DNA of 64,000 nt, from positions 40,575 to 104,574 of the forward strand of contig JBDTCO010000006.1 of NCBI GenBank assembly GCA_039923495.1, read 5' to 3'. This DNA is from JBDTCO01 sp039923495. Its GTDB lineage: Bacteria; Myxococcota_A; Polyangia; Palsa-1104. The translations under genes were made by a program, and so were the position numbers. Of the stretch, positions 61,560 through 64,000 are shown piece by piece. Every line of letters begins with the position of its first letter. Position 1 is the first letter of the stretch. Below the pieces are notes generated by a model that saw only the letters and a list, made by a program, of their open reading frames with translations, was not told where the DNA came from and did not search any database.

Positions 61560-62405
61560 TTACTTCGCGCCTTCCTTGCGCGCGAGCTCGCGGTCCTTCT
61601 TGATGCGCATGATGTCGGCGGCCGTCTCCTCGACGGCCTTGCCGGTGATGTCCATGATCGGCCAGCTGGGATGGTCGCGGAAGATCTGCTGCGCGTACTT
61701 TATCTCCTGCGCGATGTGATCGCGCTGCGCGTAGCTCGTGTCCGGCGGCATGCCGAGGTGCTTGAGGCGCGCCTGGCGGATCTGCGAGAGCTGATCGGGC
61801 TTGATGGTGAGCCCGAAGATCTTGTCCTGGTCGATGGCGAAAAGCTCCTCGGGCGCGGGGATGCCGAGCACGAGCGGCACGTTCGAGACCTTGTAGCCCT
61901 TCTGGGCGAGGAACGTCGACAGCGGCGTCTTCGACGTGCGGCTCACACCGACGAGCACGAGGTCGGCCTTCGGCAGGTTGCGCGGCTCCTTGCCGTCGTC
62001 GTTGCGGACCGTGAACTCGACGGCCTCGATGCGGCGGAAGTACTCGTCGGAGATGGTGTGCAAGAGGCCCGGCACGCCGCGCGGCTGCTGGCTCAGGAAG
62101 CCCGCGAGCTTCGCCATCAGCGCGCCGATGAGATCGACCGAGTCGACGCTCTCGTCCTCACACAGGTTGCGGAGGATCTCGCGGTGCGCGTTCGACACGA
62201 CGGTGAACACGACGAGCGCGTGCTGCTCCTTGGCGCGGAGCACGATGGCGCGCATCTCGGCCTCGAGGCGCACGCGCGTGTACATGCGGATCTGCACCGG
62301 CACCCCCGCGAACTGCAGCAGCGCGGCGCGCACGACCTTCTCGGCGGTCTCGCCGGTGGCGTCGGAGATGACGAAGATGAGGCGGCTCTCGGGTTCGTCG
62401 CTCAT
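61560..62405 (-). CDS. ppsR: PEP synthase regulatory kinase/pyrophosphorylase (PpsR/DUF299)
   Basis: This 281-residue protein belongs to the DUF299/PpsR family, which switches PEP synthetase or PPDK by ADP-dependent phosphorylation and phosphate-dependent removal. Landmarks are VISDATGETAEKVVRAAL near the start, the P-loop GVSRTSKTPLS at about 154-164, YKVSNVPLVLGIPAPEELF and WPIMDITGKAVEETAADI at the end. The length is normal. The ATG at 62405 overlaps the stop of the radical SAM gene (ATGA). The target enzyme is not in the window. Coupling to a radical SAM gene is unusual. Confidence 0.9.
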   Translation of the reverse strand: MSDEPESRLIFVISDATGETAEKVVRAALLQFAGVPVQIRMYTRVRLEAEMRAIVLRAKEQHALVVFTVVSNAHREILRNLCEDESVDSVDLIGALMAKLAGFLSQQPRGVPGLLHTISDEYFRRIEAVEFTVRNDDGKEPRNLPKADLVLVGVSRTSKTPLSTFLAQKGYKVSNVPLVLGIPAPEELFAIDQDKIFGLTIKPDQLSQIRQARLKHLGMPPDTSYAQRDHIAQEIKYAQQIFRDHPSWPIMDITGKAVEETAADIMRIKKDRELARKEGAK

Positions 62406-63643
62406 GGAAGCACCGGCAGGCTCCGTCTCGGTTGCGTGGACAGCATCGTGGCCGCGTGGGCCCTGACGCGTGGACACTCGGGATCGGGCGCGTCGAGCCG
62501 CCCCGTCTCGTGCAGGCTGACGACGCGACAGCCGCCGCGACACAGCGAGAGGTACTCGCAGCTCGCGCACGGCTGCTCCGCATCGCGCCAGGTGCGGAAG
62601 GCCCCGAACGCGTCGGGCTTGTTCCAGTAGCTCTCTAGGTCGGCGACCTTTTCCACCGAGCCGTCGGGCGGCGGCGCGAAGCTGCACGCGGTGAGGCGAC
62701 CATCGGCCTTGGCCCCGACGAGGTGATCGCCGCCAGCGCAGCCGTAAATGGACAAGAAGCGGAGCAGGCGCGCGGGCGGGTTGCGGTGCGCGATGAACGG
62801 CACGAGCGAGCAGTCGAGCCGCACGCGCAGGCGTCTCCACACGGAGAGCTTGAGGATCTTCGGGAGCAGCCCCTCGGCCTGCTCGTTGGTCATGCGCTGC
62901 GCCTCGTAGTCGCGACGGCCGCGACCCGAGGGCTTGAAGCGCAGGAGCTCGAGCTGCGAGACGCGGCGCTTCCTCGCGTGGGCGAACAGCGCGGGCAGGT
63001 CGTCATAGCTCGTGCGCGTGAGCACCGCGTTGATGCCGATGTCGGGGTGCACCTTGCGCAACGCGACGAGCGCGCGATCGGCGCGGGCGAACCCGCCGCC
63101 TCGGGTGGGCCCGCGCACGGCCGCGTATGTGGCACCGACGCCATCGAGCGAGACGTTGATCTGACCGAAGAGCGGTGCCCAGCCGACGAGGCGCTCGAGC
63201 GTCGCATCGTCGTAGAGGCCGGAGGTCGTGAGGTTGGGCACGATGCCGCGGTCGCGTGCATGGCGTGCAATCTCGCCGAGCCACGGCAACGTGGCCGATT
63301 CGCCGCCGCCGAGCGCGAGGTGGAACACGCCGGCCTCGGCGAGCGCGTCGATGGACTTCTTCCACTCGGCGAGGTCGTGCTCGTGGGGCAGGCCCCCGGG
63401 CGTCGCCGACGTGTAGCAGCCGGTGCAGCCGGCGTCGCAGTGGTTGGTGAGCTGGAGGTGGGCTTCCAGCGGCGCGGACAGGGGCGTGTCCCCGAGCCGC
63501 TCGGCCTGTCCATCGGGCTCCTGCCACGCGGCGCCGCCGTCGTGCCCGAGCTCCCTGGCCTTCTGCCGATCGACGAAGACGAGCGCCGTCGGCGTCTCGA
63601 GCTGCACGATGCCGCCCCAGCGCTCGGGCCGAAAGCGCCTCAC
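62402..63643 (-). CDS. Radical SAM/SPASM enzyme
   Basis: This 413-residue enzyme binds a radical-SAM [4Fe-4S] cluster through C-x3-C-x2-C in CDAGCTGCYT. The GGGES segment that follows at HLALGGGESATLP matches the SAM-binding motif. A C-terminal SPASM domain has cysteines in YGCAGGDHLVGAK, LTACSF and CASCEYLSLCRGGCR for extra clusters. Such enzymes modify peptides or proteins. The N-terminus (MRRFRPERWGGIVQLETPTA) is a short extra region, perhaps for substrate binding. The GTG start overlaps the stop of a small membrane protein gene (GTGA), and its own stop overlaps ppsR. The small upstream protein is therefore a candidate substrate, which is inference. Confidence 0.88.
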   Translation of the reverse strand: MRRFRPERWGGIVQLETPTALVFVDRQKARELGHDGGAAWQEPDGQAERLGDTPLSAPLEAHLQLTNHCDAGCTGCYTSATPGGLPHEHDLAEWKKSIDALAEAGVFHLALGGGESATLPWLGEIARHARDRGIVPNLTTSGLYDDATLERLVGWAPLFGQINVSLDGVGATYAAVRGPTRGGGFARADRALVALRKVHPDIGINAVLTRTSYDDLPALFAHARKRRVSQLELLRFKPSGRGRRDYEAQRMTNEQAEGLLPKILKLSVWRRLRVRLDCSLVPFIAHRNPPARLLRFLSIYGCAGGDHLVGAKADGRLTACSFAPPPDGSVEKVADLESYWNKPDAFGAFRTWRDAEQPCASCEYLSLCRGGCRVVSLHETGRLDAPDPECPRVRAHAATMLSTQPRRSLPVLP

Positions 63644-63891
63644 GCGGCCGGCTTCTTCCTGCGCAGCAAGAGCGAGAACACCGGCGTCAGCATCGCGATC
63701 GCGGAGACGCCGAAGAGCAGGAACGTGACGTCCACGCCGAGCGACGACGAGTTGGGGTTGTAGCCGAGCTTGGCGGCGAGGATGCCATCGCCGCGGCGCA
63801 GACGGACGAGCCGAAGCCGAACGAGCCGGACGAGCCGGACATGAGCGCGCTGGAACACGGACCCAGCGTAGCCCAGATGGCCGGACGCCAT
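63640..63891 (-). CDS. Small membrane protein upstream of the radical SAM gene
   Basis: This 83-residue ORF has an Arg/Leu-rich start (VRLVRLVRLRLVRLRRGDG), produced by a 9-bp-like repeat in the DNA, then AAKLGYNPNSSSLGVDVTFL and one membrane helix ending SLLLRRKKPAA. The N-terminal third may not be translated; a GTG at 63858 is another start. Its stop overlaps the radical SAM start (GTGA), a strong sign that the ORF is real and cotranslated. It could be a peptide substrate, a membrane anchor or simply a small membrane protein. I do not recognise a family. Confidence 0.55.
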   Translation of the reverse strand: MASGHLGYAGSVFQRAHVRLVRLVRLRLVRLRRGDGILAAKLGYNPNSSSLGVDVTFLLFGVSAIAMLTPVFSLLLRRKKPAA

Positions 63892-63913
63892 ACCTGGCCT
63901 CAGCCCGCGGACA

Positions 63914-63951
63914 TAAAAAAAGCCCCCCGACCCGTGAAGGTCGGAGGGCTT
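63914..63951 (-). terminator. Strong intrinsic terminator (minus strand)
   Basis: On the minus strand AAGCCCTCCGACC, a 6-base loop, then GGTCGGGGGGCTT pair along 13 bases with one mismatch, and a run of seven T follows. It is placed to end the gene that enters from the right end of the window. Confidence 0.85.
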
Positions 63952-63974
63952 CGAAGCGCCGGGGCGCTACGTGG

Positions 63975-64000
63975 TTACTTGTCCTTGAGGCAGGCGTTGA
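63975..64000 (-). CDS. 3' end of a gene entering from the right (partial)
   Basis: Only the last seven codons and stop are in the window (NACLKDK, then TAA at 63977-63975). The intrinsic terminator at 63914-63951 follows about 24 bp later, which supports a true gene end. Product cannot be judged. Confidence 0.5.

Overview
The window looks like chromosomal DNA of a high-GC myxobacterium (Myxococcota). The signs are strong third-position GC bias, many GTG starts, 1- to 4-base gene overlaps (ATGA, GTGA, TGATG), cysteine-rich lipoproteins, a Hanks-type Ser/Thr kinase, a PilZ protein, several ECF-type sigma factors and large multidomain regulators. The phylum call is inference; no rRNA or tRNA gene lies in the window. 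I saw no insertion sequence, prophage, CRISPR array or replication origin.

Layout. 0-5.6 kb: mltG-ruvX (cell wall and RNA/DNA metabolism), a DUF3467 protein, an LD-carboxypeptidase with a partner, a Cys-rich lipoprotein and a kinase with an HGD catalytic loop. 5.7-10.3 kb: a complete NAD salvage operon, nrtR-pncA-pncB-nadE, with a promoter and a palindromic operator candidate between nrtR and pncA. 10.3-11.6 kb: a 13-bp repeat and a tandem gene duplication whose second copy is frameshifted. 11.6-20.8 kb: an aldo-keto reductase, a 52-residue Cys protein, an ECF sigma factor, an MgtC-like protein, an MFS remnant, a glutaredoxin-like/M28 peptidase pair, PilZ and outer-membrane protein genes whose start codons overlap head to head, an FGE-like protein, a RadC-like protein and a PorV/FadL-like protein. 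20.9-26.1 kb: a calpain-type protease with an overlapping lipoprotein gene, an ECF sigma/anti-sigma pair with a candidate autoregulated promoter, and a GT-C glycosyltransferase.

26.2-32.2 kb: an isopropylmalate-synthase-like enzyme, a thiolase and a one-chain aconitase-type dehydratase (swivel domain first), then a HAD phosphatase and a small-protein/nucleotidyltransferase pair that resembles a toxin-antitoxin module. 32.2-33.3 kb: an SDR, five exact-period 40-bp repeats with hairpins, and a DUF2237 gene. 33.6-40.4 kb: a lipoprotein and a 1084-residue receiver-DUF4388-J-TPR protein, then OppF, OppD and an FmdB-like protein. 40.4-50.6 kb: an S41 peptidase, a MerR-TPR regulator operon, a DUF2723 transferase, a sigma-54 response regulator translationally coupled to a glutathione-synthetase-like ATP-grasp enzyme, and a YfhO-like membrane protein. 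50.6-54.5 kb: a three-gene rhodanese operon with a 48-residue ORF, adenosine deaminase and a sigma factor with a Cys/His tail. 54.5-61.4 kb: a lipoprotein, a cystathionine synthase/lyase, a YbjN-like protein, a TPR membrane protein, a BamA/TamA-like barrel and a zinc-ribbon/coiled-coil membrane protein. 61.5-64 kb: a small membrane protein, a radical SAM/SPASM enzyme and PpsR in one overlapping operon, then a terminator for a gene entering from the right.

The best candidates for poorly described biology are the 26-31 kb acyl-chain or 2-oxoacid cluster, the calpain/lipoprotein pair, the nucleotidyltransferase pair, the small-peptide/radical-SAM operon, the duplicated V4R-like genes and the 40-bp repeat array.
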